Shown: positions 42,130 through 51,118, counted from the first letter of the stretch. The stretch is DNA of 64,000 bases from Ferdinandcohnia humi_A (GCA_047608075.1 JBLKRX010000024.1:8630-72629); one strand, 5' to 3'. The notes: generated by a model from the sequence alone, not told the origin. Made by a program: numbers and translations.

Positions 42130-42349
42130 ACAACACACCTCCATGTTTTTCTTTAATAGAATGTACAGAAAAGAAAGAACTAAACAAACTAATTTTTTTA
42201 AAAAAGGAAAGCCTAGCAATAAAACTATGTTAATCATAGCAAGAGCAGATAGAAAAGAAAATGATATTTTACAATAGTTGTAAAATTTTTCTTAATTTAG
42301 TAGACTTTATGTGGGTTTCAAATTTTTTGCATGGAACGGAGTTTTTAGA

Positions 42350-43297
42350 ATGAAGTTATCTATATTATCTGTTTTCTTAAAACAGCTGTCGTTATGGTGT
42401 TTAACAACTATTTTTCTGCTCGTTTTAATTTTTATCCCAAGAGACGTTGTTTATGAAACTAGTGAATATGGTGATATACAAAAAATAATTTATAAATATA
42501 GTGTTGAAAAGCATGTATCCAATATAAAAGAGTTTTTTGTTTATATTAAAGATAATGACGGACTAGGAATGTATATAGACGGCACAAGTGTTGAAGAACA
42601 TATTTTCACTACGTCAGCAAGGAGTTTAAAGATACTTATCCCATCTATATTTATTGGTTTCTTTTTAGGGATAGTAAAGGGTGTTTTCGACTATATGACC
42701 AGGAACCGAAAAATTGGGTTCGGAAGTGGTATGACATGGTTTATGTTGTCGGTTCCTGATCTCTTTTTTATGATTATTTTACAGCTATTCTTAATGTTTC
42801 TATATGAAGTGGGCCTATTTCCACATATAGATTTTTTCGGACATGAAAAGCTAGAGAATATAATTGTTGGTAGTCTATTTCTAGCCATTTATCCTTTATT
42901 TTTGATTGCGAATATTACATATACAAGTCTTCTTGAAGAGGACACAAAGGATTATATTAGGACCGCGAAATCAAAAGGTATTTCACGTTTTAAAACAATC
43001 ACGGTTCATATGCTTAAAAATGCTATGCAAAAAATTAATGTAAATAGCAATACCATGACTCTTTATTTGTTATCTAACTTATTTATTGTTGAGTTCTTAA
43101 CGAATTATCGTGGTGCAGCATTTTATTTTTATCAGGCAATTGCTTCACCTCAGAATTTTGTCGTAGGAACTAACTTTCATATGCACACAAATATTGCGGT
43201 TGGTTTTGTTCTATTATTCACAATCATTATTTTACTGTCGAATCTTTGCTTCCAGATTCTTAATGTGCTAATTTTACCGAAAGGAAAACATGTATGA
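42350..43297 (+). CDS. OppB-like ABC permease (orphan)
   Basis: The 315-residue permease has an N-terminal helix, an extracellular loop (about residues 35-90) and five further helices. The EAA-like cytoplasmic loop reads DYIRTAKSKGISRFKTITVH. It fits the OppB/DppB family of peptide or nickel importers. ATG at 42350 follows CGGAG at eight bases; the upstream GTG frame lacks a site. It overlaps the next permease by four bases. No ATPase or binding protein gene is linked, which is unusual for this family. Confidence 0.85.
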   Translation: MKLSILSVFLKQLSLWCLTTIFLLVLIFIPRDVVYETSEYGDIQKIIYKYSVEKHVSNIKEFFVYIKDNDGLGMYIDGTSVEEHIFTTSARSLKILIPSIFIGFFLGIVKGVFDYMTRNRKIGFGSGMTWFMLSVPDLFFMIILQLFLMFLYEVGLFPHIDFFGHEKLENIIVGSLFLAIYPLFLIANITYTSLLEEDTKDYIRTAKSKGISRFKTITVHMLKNAMQKINVNSNTMTLYLLSNLFIVEFLTNYRGAAFYFYQAIASPQNFVVGTNFHMHTNIAVGFVLLFTIIILLSNLCFQILNVLILPKGKHV

Positions 43298-44175
43298 GGA
43301 ATCTCTCACTTATTACAGGTATTACAATACTGAGCTGTATCATATTAATGGCTATTTTCGGGCCATATCTTCCTTTTGTTGATAAGGACTTAACGGAGCA
43401 TTTGTATCTAAAAAATGAGGATGGAACAATGATAACTCCGCCGTTTCCTCCTTCTGAGGCCTTTTTATTAGGAAGTGATCGTAAAGGTGTCGACTTACTT
43501 AGCAGACTAGTTGTTGGTACAAGGGAAACATTACTTATTATATTCAGTGTAGTCCTGATACGAATGGTAATAAGCATTGTCCTAGGAATTGGTGCTTATT
43601 ATTCGAGGATACTTAAATTTATCCTACAAATATGGCATCAAGTCTTTTCTTATATTCCTTCAGTCTTTTTACTTGTTATGATTGTAGGGATTCCATTCTT
43701 TTTATATTCGCCTAATCGACCAATTTGGTTTGTTCTTGTTTTAGCATTGTTAGAGGTTGGAAGAGTAGGAGATGTAATCTATAGACTAGCTAAGGATATT
43801 GCTGGTAAGCCATTTTACGAAGCGGGAGTAGTAACTGGAAGTACACCGTTAAACCTTACACGCCGATATATGCTTCCCAATATGAAGACACAATTATCTA
43901 CTATCATTGCTAATGAATTAGGACGAACATTATTCCTTATAGCCCAACTAGGGGTTGTTGGAATTTTTATTAGTGTAACATTTGAGAATGATGCATCAGG
44001 TATATTATCAGCTGTAAATAATTCTGATTCATGGCCACTTATTCTTTCAACGGTCCTGAAGGATATGTGGAGTGTGAAGATCATTCCGTTTAGCGCAATT
44101 TTCCTTATTGCGGTAACAGTCCTCTCATTTTATTTGATTGGAACGGGTATTGTGAAAAAGGTGAATAATAGATAA
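43294..44175 (+). CDS. OppC-like ABC permease (orphan)
   Basis: The 293-residue permease has the OppC arrangement: first helix SLITGITILSCIILMAIFGP, then PPSEAFLLGSDRKGVDLLSR (the family block before helix 2), and five further helices. The EAA-like loop is YEAGVVTGSTPLNLTRRYML. The ATGA overlap with the upstream gene implies translational coupling, so the two proteins probably form a heterodimer. Energising ATPases must come from elsewhere. The substrate is unknown. Confidence 0.85.
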   Translation: MRNLSLITGITILSCIILMAIFGPYLPFVDKDLTEHLYLKNEDGTMITPPFPPSEAFLLGSDRKGVDLLSRLVVGTRETLLIIFSVVLIRMVISIVLGIGAYYSRILKFILQIWHQVFSYIPSVFLLVMIVGIPFFLYSPNRPIWFVLVLALLEVGRVGDVIYRLAKDIAGKPFYEAGVVTGSTPLNLTRRYMLPNMKTQLSTIIANELGRTLFLIAQLGVVGIFISVTFENDASGILSAVNNSDSWPLILSTVLKDMWSVKIIPFSAIFLIAVTVLSFYLIGTGIVKKVNNR

Positions 44176-44178
44176 GGA

Positions 44179-44214
44179 TGCCTCAAAAGCCCTGCTTTTG
44201 GGGTGTTTTTTTTT
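44179..44214 (+). terminator. Intrinsic terminator after the permease pair
   Basis: CCTCAAAAGC, CCT, GCTTTTGGGG, then a run of T residues. Confidence 0.85.
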
Positions 44215-44225
44215 AGGGTTAGAAA

Positions 44226-44497
44226 GTATAAAATTTTGAACATAGTTTTCTATGTCCAGCGCAAGCGGCTTACCCCCTCGAGATCAAAAACGAGCTGCAA
44301 TGAAAAGTCAGAGAGCGACTTTTTTGCAACAGAACATTTGCTTGTCAGACTTGCACAGGACAATGAAAGCACTGGCAGCGTAATCATCGCACGGAGAATA
44401 TGCTTTGCAATTTTGAGAAGTGCTGACGTCAATGTTCGCCACAGAACGTGGCAGTTCTTAGTTGACGTTCCTCCTTCATGGCGCTTGCGTATTTCTT
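44226..44497 (+). repeat. Modular dispersed repeat, copy D
   Basis: This copy has the leader TATAAAATTTTGAACATAG, 5' arm CAGCGCAAGCGGC, the core hairpin (AAAAGTC and GACTTTT) with CATTTGCTTGTC. It also carries an optional module around AGCACTGGCAGCGTAATCAT and CGCACGGAG, the GACGTCAATGTTCGCCACAG hairpin module, and the 3' arm TGGCGCTTGCG. It lies between the permease terminator and ywmB, ending about 70 bases before the ywmB start. Confidence 0.85.
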
Positions 44498-44567
44498 ATA
44501 GTTTGTGAGTTTGATAGGTATAGATTTTGAATAGCTTGGCAATGCTTGTTACAGAGGTGATGAGCAA

Positions 44568-45281
44568 ATGAAAATGACAATTGCACTTGTATTATCTTTT
44601 AGTTTACTTGCAGGTTTTTATTCAAATAACTCGAAAGAAGCACTCAGTCAAACTGATATTGCTCTTATAAAAGAAGCTGTTGATAAAAATGAGGTTACCG
44701 TTACTTCCTGGATGGCTTTTACTAGAAATAAAATTAGTCAAGCGTCAAACTATAATGACCTTCTAAAAAAGACAAGGAAGTTCATGGAAGAACATTCTGA
44801 CTTCAAGTGGAGAACCGTACTTGAGGAAGAACATCAATATGTGTGGCATGGTGAGAAAACGGGTGCTCATGGCATCAGAGAAAAGCTTAAAGTAAAAGCA
44901 TACTCTACTGGGAATCAATATGAAATAGCTCTTACTCATGAGGCAAAGGGGAAGAGTCTTACTGATAACCAACTAGAATGGATTTCACAAACATTTAAGA
45001 ATGATAAACTTACGTTTTATACTGTAACGGGTAGCTTTCAATCAAAAAAAGAATTACAAACAATTGCTGATAGCTTTGTATCCGAACTAGGAGGAAAAGC
45101 AGTCGAACAACTGAATGAGAAAGATTTTGTTTCCGTATCAGCATACTCAAAAGGTATTGATTCAGAGTTACTGACTTCGGGGAATAATAAAATCAATTTG
45201 CAAATAGGTTTACGAACAAACACAGCTATAGATGTGATTGATTTAACAATTGGAACACCAATTATTACGACAGAATACTAA
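44568..45281 (+). CDS. ywmB: YwmB family secreted protein
   Basis: The 237-residue protein starts with a signal peptide (MKMTIALVLSFSLLAGFYSN) and continues with the YwmB (DUF1779) pattern: VTVTSWMAFTRNKISQ, FKWRTVLEEEHQYVWHG, FYTVTGSF and the final INLQIGLRTNTAIDVIDLTI with GTPIITTEY. The structural family is TATA-box-binding-like in fold. The role in Bacillus is unknown. The common ywmB neighbours murAA and spoIID are not present here, so this may be a paralogue. GAGGTGATGAGCAA precedes the ATG. Confidence 0.82.
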   Translation: MKMTIALVLSFSLLAGFYSNNSKEALSQTDIALIKEAVDKNEVTVTSWMAFTRNKISQASNYNDLLKKTRKFMEEHSDFKWRTVLEEEHQYVWHGEKTGAHGIREKLKVKAYSTGNQYEIALTHEAKGKSLTDNQLEWISQTFKNDKLTFYTVTGSFQSKKELQTIADSFVSELGGKAVEQLNEKDFVSVSAYSKGIDSELLTSGNNKINLQIGLRTNTAIDVIDLTIGTPIITTEY

Positions 45282-45381
45282 AAAAATGGTTGTGAGCAAT
45301 CTAAGATGTTTTTTGTGTTTTACTGTCAATAAAATGAAACAAAAACTATAAAAGGATCGTATTACATTAAAAGCCGCAATA

Positions 45382-45596
45382 ATGGAGTGTGAACTAATCT
45401 TCCTATTTATATTGTTTATATTGTTAGGTTTAGTAATGCTGATAAAACCTTCTGTCTTTTGGTTAATCACGGAAAGCTGGAAATCAAATGATGCGACTGA
45501 GCTATCGGGTTTGTATTTGTTTTCACTCGAGTCGGTGGGGGCATTTTTTCAAGTTTGGGTGTGATTGGAGTACTTGTATTTGTTTTTATAGAATAA
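45382..45596 (+). pseudogene. Frameshifted small membrane protein gene (DUF6199-like)
   Basis: The ATG frame at 45382 reads FLFILFILLGLVMLIKPSVF, WLITESWKSNDATELSG, LYLFS and then runs out at 45564. In the -1 frame the sequence continues plausibly as TRVGGGIFSSLGVIGVLVFV and FIE to TAA at 45594-45596, giving the two-helix shape of this family. A single lost base near TTTGTTTTCACTCGAG (about 45515-45530) explains it. This is either a real inactivation or a sequencing error. A good terminator follows. Confidence 0.6.
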
Positions 45597-45619
45597 GTTA
45601 ATATACCAAGGATACATGA

Positions 45620-45658
45620 AACAGCGTATAGACAAAAGTGAGTATACGCTGCTTTTTC
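45620..45658. terminator. Intrinsic terminator between convergent genes
   Basis: ACAGCGTATA and TATACGCTGC form the stem, followed by TTTTT. Confidence 0.8.
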
Positions 45659-46110
45659 TATTTTGTTTTATCAATTGCCTTTTTAATTGTATTTGCTTGT
45701 TGAATCATATCGCCAATGCCTTGAAAGTGAATATACATGATTCTTGGTTGTTCATGAATCATATGGTTATGTAAAGCGGAGACATCTAGATTGCCTTTTT
45801 GTAATTCTCGAATTACCGGATTGACCTCATCCTCAACTAATGCAAGTTCACCCATTACAGCGGTTTGACTATCAACTTGTTCAAACGTAAAATGAAATAC
45901 CACCTCCATTGTCTCTGGTGACATTTTCTTTCCCATATGGGTTAAGTCTAGGTCTTTTCGGATAATTTCTACGCCACATCTTCCGTTTTCGGCCGAAACT
46001 TTTGTTTTGAAAATATCTTCTAATGCTTTACAGGTTGGTTTGATTTCTGCCTCAGTCGTGGGCGAAAGGCTCATTATTAAAAGGGTAAGTAGTAGTATCC
46101 TTTTTTTCAT
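45658..46110 (-). CDS. Secreted DUF1259 protein (LppY/LpqO-like)
   Basis: The 150-residue protein has a signal peptide (MKKRILLLTLLIMSLSPTTE) and one DUF1259 domain. CKALEDIFKTKVSAENGRCG, DSQTAVMGELALVEDEVNPV and LDVSALHNHMIHEQPRIMYI are family blocks, with the conserved HNHM and HFQG. The domain has no proven activity. AAAGGAGGTGATTTC precedes ATG 46110; the longer frame to 46152 lacks a site. Confidence 0.82.
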   Translation of the reverse strand: MKKRILLLTLLIMSLSPTTEAEIKPTCKALEDIFKTKVSAENGRCGVEIIRKDLDLTHMGKKMSPETMEVVFHFTFEQVDSQTAVMGELALVEDEVNPVIRELQKGNLDVSALHNHMIHEQPRIMYIHFQGIGDMIQQANTIKKAIDKTK

Positions 46111-46240
46111 GAAATCACCTCCTTTTTTTATTAGAATCTCAAATGACCACATTTTTATACAAATTGGATCTTCGAAAAAAAGATGTTAAAAATAGAGTAA
46201 TTGTTTTATAGTATATGGAAATATATTGTTTTTTAAAGTA

Positions 46241-46562
46241 AAGTATAAAATTTTGAGCATGAATGTAGTTTACGATGTCTAGCTCCAGAGCCTAGCCAGT
46301 TTTCACCCTGAATGAGCTTCTGCGATTATCTTTACTTAAGCAGCTAGAGGTCAAATAACCTGTGTTAAGAAAAGGTAGAGAGCGATTTTTTTGCCACAGA
46401 ACATTTGCTTGTCGGACTTGCAAAGGACAAGGGAAGCTCTGGCAGCATAATCATCGCACGAAGAAAATGCTTTACATTATCGAGGAAGTGCTGACGTCAA
46501 CGTTCGCCACAGGACGTAGCGGTTCTTAGTTGACGACCTCTTCTCAGGCGCTTGCGCTTTTC
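46241..46562 (+). repeat. Modular dispersed repeat, copy E (longest form)
   Basis: At 322 bases this copy carries every module. These are the leader TATAAAATTTTGAGCATGAA, the arm CTAGCTCCAGAGCCT, the AGCCAGTTTTCACCCTGAAT module shared with copy B, and the core with CTGTG/CACAG arms. The GGCAGCATAATCATCGCACG module shared with copy D, the GACGTCAACGTTCGCCACAG hairpin and the end CAGGCGCTTGCGC follow. It ends 26 bases before the EamA start codon and just before its GGAGG, so it probably forms most of that mRNA's leader. Confidence 0.85.
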
Positions 46563-46588
46563 AAACGGGTATATGGAGGAAAAAAGAG

Positions 46589-47533
46589 ATGAGTTCAGAA
46601 AGTGTAGTATTACCTTCAGGAAGAATAAAGGGGATAGCTTTAGTACTGATTGGCTCCATACTTTGGGGGACATCTGGAACTGTTGCGCAATTCTTGTTCC
46701 AACAGCAGGGATTTAGTGCAGAGTGGCTTGTTGTTATCCGGTTATTGATGGCTGGAGCTCTTTTATTGGCATTTGCTTATCAAAAAGAGGGAAAAAGAGT
46801 TTGGGAGATTTGGAGAAAAAAAGAAGCTCGATTCCAGATTGCCCTATTTGGTCTATTTGGAATGCTGGCTGTCCAATATACATATTTTGCAGCAATCCAA
46901 CACGGGAATGCAGCGACTGCAACAGTATTGCAATATTTAGGACCGGTTATTATAACTTGTTATTTGGCATTAGTTTCAAAGCGATTACCAAATCGTAAAG
47001 AGGTTATTGCTGTCATCTTAGCAGTAGTAGGTACCTTTTTTTTAGTAACTGGGGGTAGCATTCAAAGCTTATCCATTTCTGGTTGGGCTGTCTTTTGGGG
47101 AATCAGTTCTGCGTTTGCACTTGCCTTCTACACACTTCAGCCCCATAAGCTTTTAACTGAATGGGGATCTAAAATTGTTGTTGGATGGGGAATGTTGATT
47201 GGGGGCATTGGATTTAGTTTCATCCATCCACCATGGAAATTCGAAGGAGAGTGGTCCCTCTCTTCTTATGCAGCTGTTATCTTTGTTGTGGTGTTTGGAA
47301 CACTTATAGCATTTTATTGTTACTTAGAAAGTCTACGTTATATTTCTGCTACTGAAACGAGTCTGCTGGCTTGCGCAGAGCCATTATCTGCAGCGTTTTT
47401 ATCAGTTATGTGGTTACATGTCTCTTTCGGTTTTGCTGAATGGATAGGTACTTTCTGTATTCTAAGTACGATTGTAATATTATCAGTTGTGAAAGATGCG
47501 AAGGTATCAAAGAAACCAAAAAGGCCCTTGTGA
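46589..47533 (+). CDS. EamA family (DMT) transporter
   Basis: The 314-residue protein has ten probable membrane helices in two EamA repeats. The first begins GIALVLIGSILWGTSGTVAQ, the second SGWAVFWGISSAFALAFYTL. The ATVLQYLGPVIITCYLAL and ETSLLACAEPLSAAFLSVMW blocks are the conserved fourth helices. DMT proteins export amino acids, metabolites or drugs; the substrate is unknown. GGAGG lies nine bases from the ATG, directly behind modular repeat copy E. A terminator overlaps the last codons. Confidence 0.9.
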   Translation: MSSESVVLPSGRIKGIALVLIGSILWGTSGTVAQFLFQQQGFSAEWLVVIRLLMAGALLLAFAYQKEGKRVWEIWRKKEARFQIALFGLFGMLAVQYTYFAAIQHGNAATATVLQYLGPVIITCYLALVSKRLPNRKEVIAVILAVVGTFFLVTGGSIQSLSISGWAVFWGISSAFALAFYTLQPHKLLTEWGSKIVVGWGMLIGGIGFSFIHPPWKFEGEWSLSSYAAVIFVVVFGTLIAFYCYLESLRYISATETSLLACAEPLSAAFLSVMWLHVSFGFAEWIGTFCILSTIVILSVVKDAKVSKKPKRPL

Positions 47534-47547
47534 GTAAGGGTCTTTTT
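47518..47547 (+). terminator. Intrinsic terminator overlapping the EamA stop
   Basis: AAAAAGGCCCTT and AAGGGTCTTTTT form the stem; the loop contains the TGA stop codon. Confidence 0.8.
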
Positions 47548-47810
47548 CCTTTTTATACAGGCTTTTAACAGCCTATTTTTCTTATGCGTACTACAACATA
47601 ACTGAGTTCTGAGATAAAACTTAGAGGGGTATAATATTTCGTTCGGATTGTATTTTTATGAGTTTTACAAATTTTGTGTTAAATTAGTAGGAGATAAAAG
47701 GGGAGTTTCAAGTATTGGAGGGTCAAAACAAAGTTTAAACCGAGTATGCGAACGATTTATTAAGTAAATTACTGTATTACCTAGAGATTAGCTAAGAGAG
47801 GATGAAAACA

Positions 47811-48329
47811 ATGTCACTTGAAACAGTTAAAGCTCATTTTAAGCAATGGAATCGTGATAAAGACATAATGGTATTTGAAAAAAGCAGTGCCACAGTTGAA
47901 CAAGCCGCAGAAACAATAGGAGTTCTTCCTGAGAGAATTGCAAAGACATTATCTTTTAGAGGGGAAGATGGGAATGCAATTCTAATTGTCGCAGCAGGTG
48001 ATGCTAAAATCGATAATAAAAAATTTCGTGATAGATTTGGCTTCAAAGCCAGGATGCTATCCCCCGAAGAAGTAGTTGAGCAAACCGGTCACGTAGTAGG
48101 TGGAGTTTGTCCATTTGGGTTAAGAAAAGAACTTAATGTGTATTTGGACATATCAATGAAGCGTTTCGAAAGCCTTTTTCCGGCATGTGGTAGCATAAAC
48201 TCTGCAATCGAACTTACTTGCGAAGAATTATTCCTTTATTCGTATGCAAAGGAATGGGTCGATGTATGTAAAGGATGGGAATCCAAAACTGCAGAGGAAC
48301 AGGGAGTAGTACATAGCGATGTTAGTTGA
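47811..48329 (+). CDS. YbaK/ProX-type aminoacyl-tRNA deacylase
   Basis: The 172-residue protein has the YbaK/EbsC editing-domain pattern. ATVEQAAETIGVLPERIAKT and LIVAAGDAKIDNKKFRDRFG contain the catalytic Lys region, followed by GHVVGGVCPFGL, the conserved loop, and VYLDISMKRFESLFPACGS. These enzymes hydrolyse mischarged Cys- or Ala-tRNA(Pro) or related products and are soluble. ATG at 47811 is eight bases from AGAGAGGA; the ATG at 47802 is too close to it. It is single. Confidence 0.88.
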   Translation: MSLETVKAHFKQWNRDKDIMVFEKSSATVEQAAETIGVLPERIAKTLSFRGEDGNAILIVAAGDAKIDNKKFRDRFGFKARMLSPEEVVEQTGHVVGGVCPFGLRKELNVYLDISMKRFESLFPACGSINSAIELTCEELFLYSYAKEWVDVCKGWESKTAEEQGVVHSDVS

Positions 48330-48385
48330 TGGTAGAAAAATGCCGAAAATTCATCGTGATTTATTATGTTTGGAATATTTGCTCT

Positions 48386-48434
48386 AAGGCGGTGCGTTCT
48401 AATAATATTTTTTGAATACGCACTTTAACGCCTT
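48386..48434. other. Inverted repeat downstream of the deacylase gene
   Basis: AAGGCGGTGCGT pairs with ACGCACTTTAACGCCTT (interrupted by a bulge). No proper T run follows, so termination is uncertain. Confidence 0.35.
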
Positions 48435-48499
48435 CCATTTCATAACCTGTGAAGTAGGCCCAAAACCTATGTATCGATAGTAATGGGAGGGAAACTGAA

Positions 48500-48829
48500 A
48501 TGTATTATGCACGTTTAGTTCAATATAAATTAGGAAATGGACAAAGGTTAATAGCTGAAAAGCTGACAAGAGAATTCGACGGAATTAGCAGAGAATTATT
48601 AGGCTTTAGAGGGAATGTATATTTTTTTGATGATCCTACGGGTGAATATAGAGCTCTAAATTATTGGGATACGATGGATGATGTGGAACATGCTCATCAG
48701 GTTCTCTTTCCTAAATTAGAGCAAGAGCTCCAGAGATATACAAACGAAAAACCAGTCTATCGTGTTTTTGAAGTATTTGATGCTTCTGATGATGGAGAAA
48801 TTCTAACTTCACATACAATTACAAAATAA
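48500..48829 (+). CDS. Small dimeric alpha-beta barrel-like protein
   Basis: The 109-residue protein begins MYYARLVQYKLGNGQRLIAE and contains FRGNVYFFDDPTGEYRALNY and WDTMDDVEHAHQVLFPKLEQ. The strand-helix-strand rhythm and the aromatic W-x-T-x-D-D block fit ABM-type ferredoxin-like domains, found in monooxygenases and stress proteins. No cofactor residues are evident. GGGAGGGAAACTGAA precedes the ATG. It is monocistronic; function is unknown. Confidence 0.65.
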   Translation: MYYARLVQYKLGNGQRLIAEKLTREFDGISRELLGFRGNVYFFDDPTGEYRALNYWDTMDDVEHAHQVLFPKLEQELQRYTNEKPVYRVFEVFDASDDGEILTSHTITK

Positions 48830-48858
48830 GGTAGAGTATAGGTTAAAATAGAGTTAGG

Positions 48859-48899
48859 AAGCAAGGCAGTAATATAGGAATTTCCTTTTTGCCTTGCTT
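48859..48899. terminator. Bidirectional terminator-like hairpin
   Basis: AAGCAAGGCA pairs with TGCCTTGCTT; a second small dyad AGGAATTTCCT lies in the loop. It is between convergent genes. Confidence 0.7.
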
Positions 48900-48912
48900 A
48901 ATAGCCAATAAG

Positions 48913-49701
48913 TTATTCAACCAGCCCAAGGGATTGTAAACCATTGAATATTCCTGAATGATTCACATCGGTTGTTTTATATTTTGCAAACGTAAATAAA
49001 TCAGGATGTGCATTCCCCATGGCAAACCCTGCCCCCACGTAAGATAGCATTTCCTTGTCATTCATTCCGTCCCCAAATGCAATCGCATTTTCGGGAAGAC
49101 ACGCGACCTTTGAGAGGAAGGCTTTTACTGCGACCCCTTTATTCACATGATCGCGAATGACATCATGGCATGTCCTCATTCCTCCAACATTCACTTGAGA
49201 AAGGTGAATTCCCTCTATAAGCTGGTAACGCTTTTCACTATTTTCTTCCGTAGTTATAATAGTAGCCCCTAAGATATCTACTTGCTCCCTTTCGTGATAA
49301 ACTGTGTTCTGCTTGAGGTGAAAGGTCCTAATAAACCTTTCTACCATATCAGCTTCAAGACTTGTAAAGGCATTTTCGTTTGCTGTGTAAAACACAACAT
49401 CATGTTTATTACCTTTTGCTATTTTTACCAGATTTTCAACTAATTCAGGCTTCATTGGTTCTTTAAAAACAGTATCTTCTTTATGCACTGCAATTGCACC
49501 ATTATAGGCTATATATGATGTTATTGATAATTCGTTTCCAATATCTCTTATTTCGTGGAGTGGTCTACCAGTTGCTAGCACAACTTCAATTCCTTTCTGC
49601 TGAAGCTGTATGATGGCGTTTCTTGTTGATTGTTCAATTGTATCGTCTGGACGTAAAGTTGTACCATCAATATCAAGAAACACGATTTTAAAATCGGTCA
49701 T
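48913..49701 (-). CDS. Cof-type HAD phosphatase (second copy)
   Basis: The 262-residue protein is a HAD IIB phosphatase: motif I VFLDIDGTTLRPDD, motif II VVLATGRPLHEI, motif III Lys in HVNKGVAVKAFL, motif IV AFGDGMNDKEMLSYVG. It is a paralogue of the gene at 34837, of equal length and domain order, with a cap between about residues 85 and 185. Substrate is unknown. AAAGGAGCAAACATC precedes the ATG. Single gene. Confidence 0.9.
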   Translation of the reverse strand: MTDFKIVFLDIDGTTLRPDDTIEQSTRNAIIQLQQKGIEVVLATGRPLHEIRDIGNELSITSYIAYNGAIAVHKEDTVFKEPMKPELVENLVKIAKGNKHDVVFYTANENAFTSLEADMVERFIRTFHLKQNTVYHEREQVDILGATIITTEENSEKRYQLIEGIHLSQVNVGGMRTCHDVIRDHVNKGVAVKAFLSKVACLPENAIAFGDGMNDKEMLSYVGAGFAMGNAHPDLFTFAKYKTTDVNHSGIFNGLQSLGLVE

Positions 49702-49837
49702 GATGTTTGCTCCTTTATTTTTTCTTTAATCAATTACATACAATTTTACTCAAATTATGTAAAGGTACCTTTAGTATTTCATTAAGGTTAGATATTGATA
49801 ATTTTTTTCGTTATATAAAGGGATCTCTAAATAAAGA

Positions 49838-49866
49838 AAAATACCACAGTATTTGGTACTGTGGTA
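49838..49866 (-). terminator. Terminator of the MDR dehydrogenase gene
   Basis: On the minus strand TACCACAGTA, loop, TACTGTGGTA followed by TTTTTC. Confidence 0.85.
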
Positions 49867-49884
49867 AAGGCATCTTCAATTTTC

Positions 49885-50901
49885 TTACTTAATTTCAAGT
49901 ACGATCTTCCCGAATTGTTTCCCATCTTCCATTAATTGAAATGCTTTTTCAAAATCATTAAAGGAAAACACTTCGGAAATAGTTGGTATTACTTTATGAG
50001 TTTCTATAAAATTTAAAGCTTGTTTAAATTCTTGATATGTATGATCTCCAGTACCCATCAAAGATAATTGTTTCATCATGATTTTATCAATTTCAAAAGT
50101 AGGGAGGGTATCACCAAGGTATGCGAACTGTATGATTTTTCCACCGAATTTTGCTGCGTCTATACTTAAAGGTACTGAGCCTCCGTAGCTCGATACCACT
50201 ATATCAACTCCTTTATTATTTGTTACTTTTTTTATCTCTTCTAAAACATTATTTTCTTTATAATTTATTCCTGCTACAGCCCCCATTTTAATAGCAGCCT
50301 CGATTTTTTGATTTGAACTAGAGGTAACAATTACATGACAACCAAAAGCAACGGCAATTTGAAGACAATAAAGTGAAACGCCACCGCCGATACCCTGTAT
50401 AAGCAGGGAATCACCGGGCTTGATCTTTGCCTTGGAAAAAAGAGCACGCCATGCAGTACCAAAAGATAGTGCTAAAGCAGCGCTTAGAGTAAAAGAAAGA
50501 TGTTTTGGTTTCTTTGCAACATTTTGAGCTGGTACTTTAACATACTCAGCAAAAGTACCTGGCCAAGCAAGTCCCCCTAAAACACGACCACTACTACAAA
50601 AGGTATGGTTTCCACTTAGACAATCCTCACATTTTAAACAAGAAATATAAGTGTTAAGGATTACTTCATCTCCAACCATCACATCCTCTACATTCTCTCC
50701 AACCTGAAAAATAGTACCAGCCCCGTCGGATCCGAATACGAACTTATCTTTCGTGTAAGGAGAATTTTTAATATTTACATCTCTATGATTTAATGCAGCA
50801 GAATGTATTTTTACAACAACTTCATTTGGACCAGGAATTGGGTATGGCCATTCCTCGATAACAGGTTTAGATAGCTCAGGATTAAATACGATCGCTTTCA
50901 T
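49885..50901 (-). CDS. Zinc-containing MDR alcohol dehydrogenase/quinone reductase
   Basis: The 338-residue medium-chain dehydrogenase has an N-terminal GroES-like domain with the structural zinc Cys cluster CLKCEDCLSGNHTFC. The Rossmann domain shows LLIQGIGGGVSLYCLQIA as the nucleotide-binding loop. The catalytic zinc Cys usual near residue 40 appears replaced (AALNHRDVNIK), as in the quinone oxidoreductase-like branch. It probably reduces enones or quinones with NADPH; substrate is unknown. ATG 50901 has GAGGTGGATAAA upstream; the longer frame to 50925 lacks a site. Confidence 0.88.
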   Translation of the reverse strand: MKAIVFNPELSKPVIEEWPYPIPGPNEVVVKIHSAALNHRDVNIKNSPYTKDKFVFGSDGAGTIFQVGENVEDVMVGDEVILNTYISCLKCEDCLSGNHTFCSSGRVLGGLAWPGTFAEYVKVPAQNVAKKPKHLSFTLSAALALSFGTAWRALFSKAKIKPGDSLLIQGIGGGVSLYCLQIAVAFGCHVIVTSSSNQKIEAAIKMGAVAGINYKENNVLEEIKKVTNNKGVDIVVSSYGGSVPLSIDAAKFGGKIIQFAYLGDTLPTFEIDKIMMKQLSLMGTGDHTYQEFKQALNFIETHKVIPTISEVFSFNDFEKAFQLMEDGKQFGKIVLEIK

Positions 50902-51118
50902 TTTATCCACCTCTACTTTTATCATATGTGATTCTAATTATAAAAAAATTAAATATAAAAGTATACAAAAATATTTGAACAAATAATATAATAAAAATGT
51001 TATGAACAAATTGATGTGTAATATAATGATATTTGATAGATTTATCGTAACAATGATGAATATGGTAAAGCATTCCCTAAACTTAAATGACATTAAAAGA
51101 TGAAAGGAGTAAATCTTT

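Noticed and set aside
44203..44508. 101-codon frame in repeat copy D, and minus-strand frames in copies B, C and D
   Set aside because: These are shadows of the repeat DNA. Frame lengths vary with module content and no codon-level conservation is visible.
49707..49892. 61-codon plus-strand frame between the HAD and MDR genes
   Set aside because: No ribosome binding site, low-complexity AT-rich translation, and it runs through the terminator of the opposite-strand gene.
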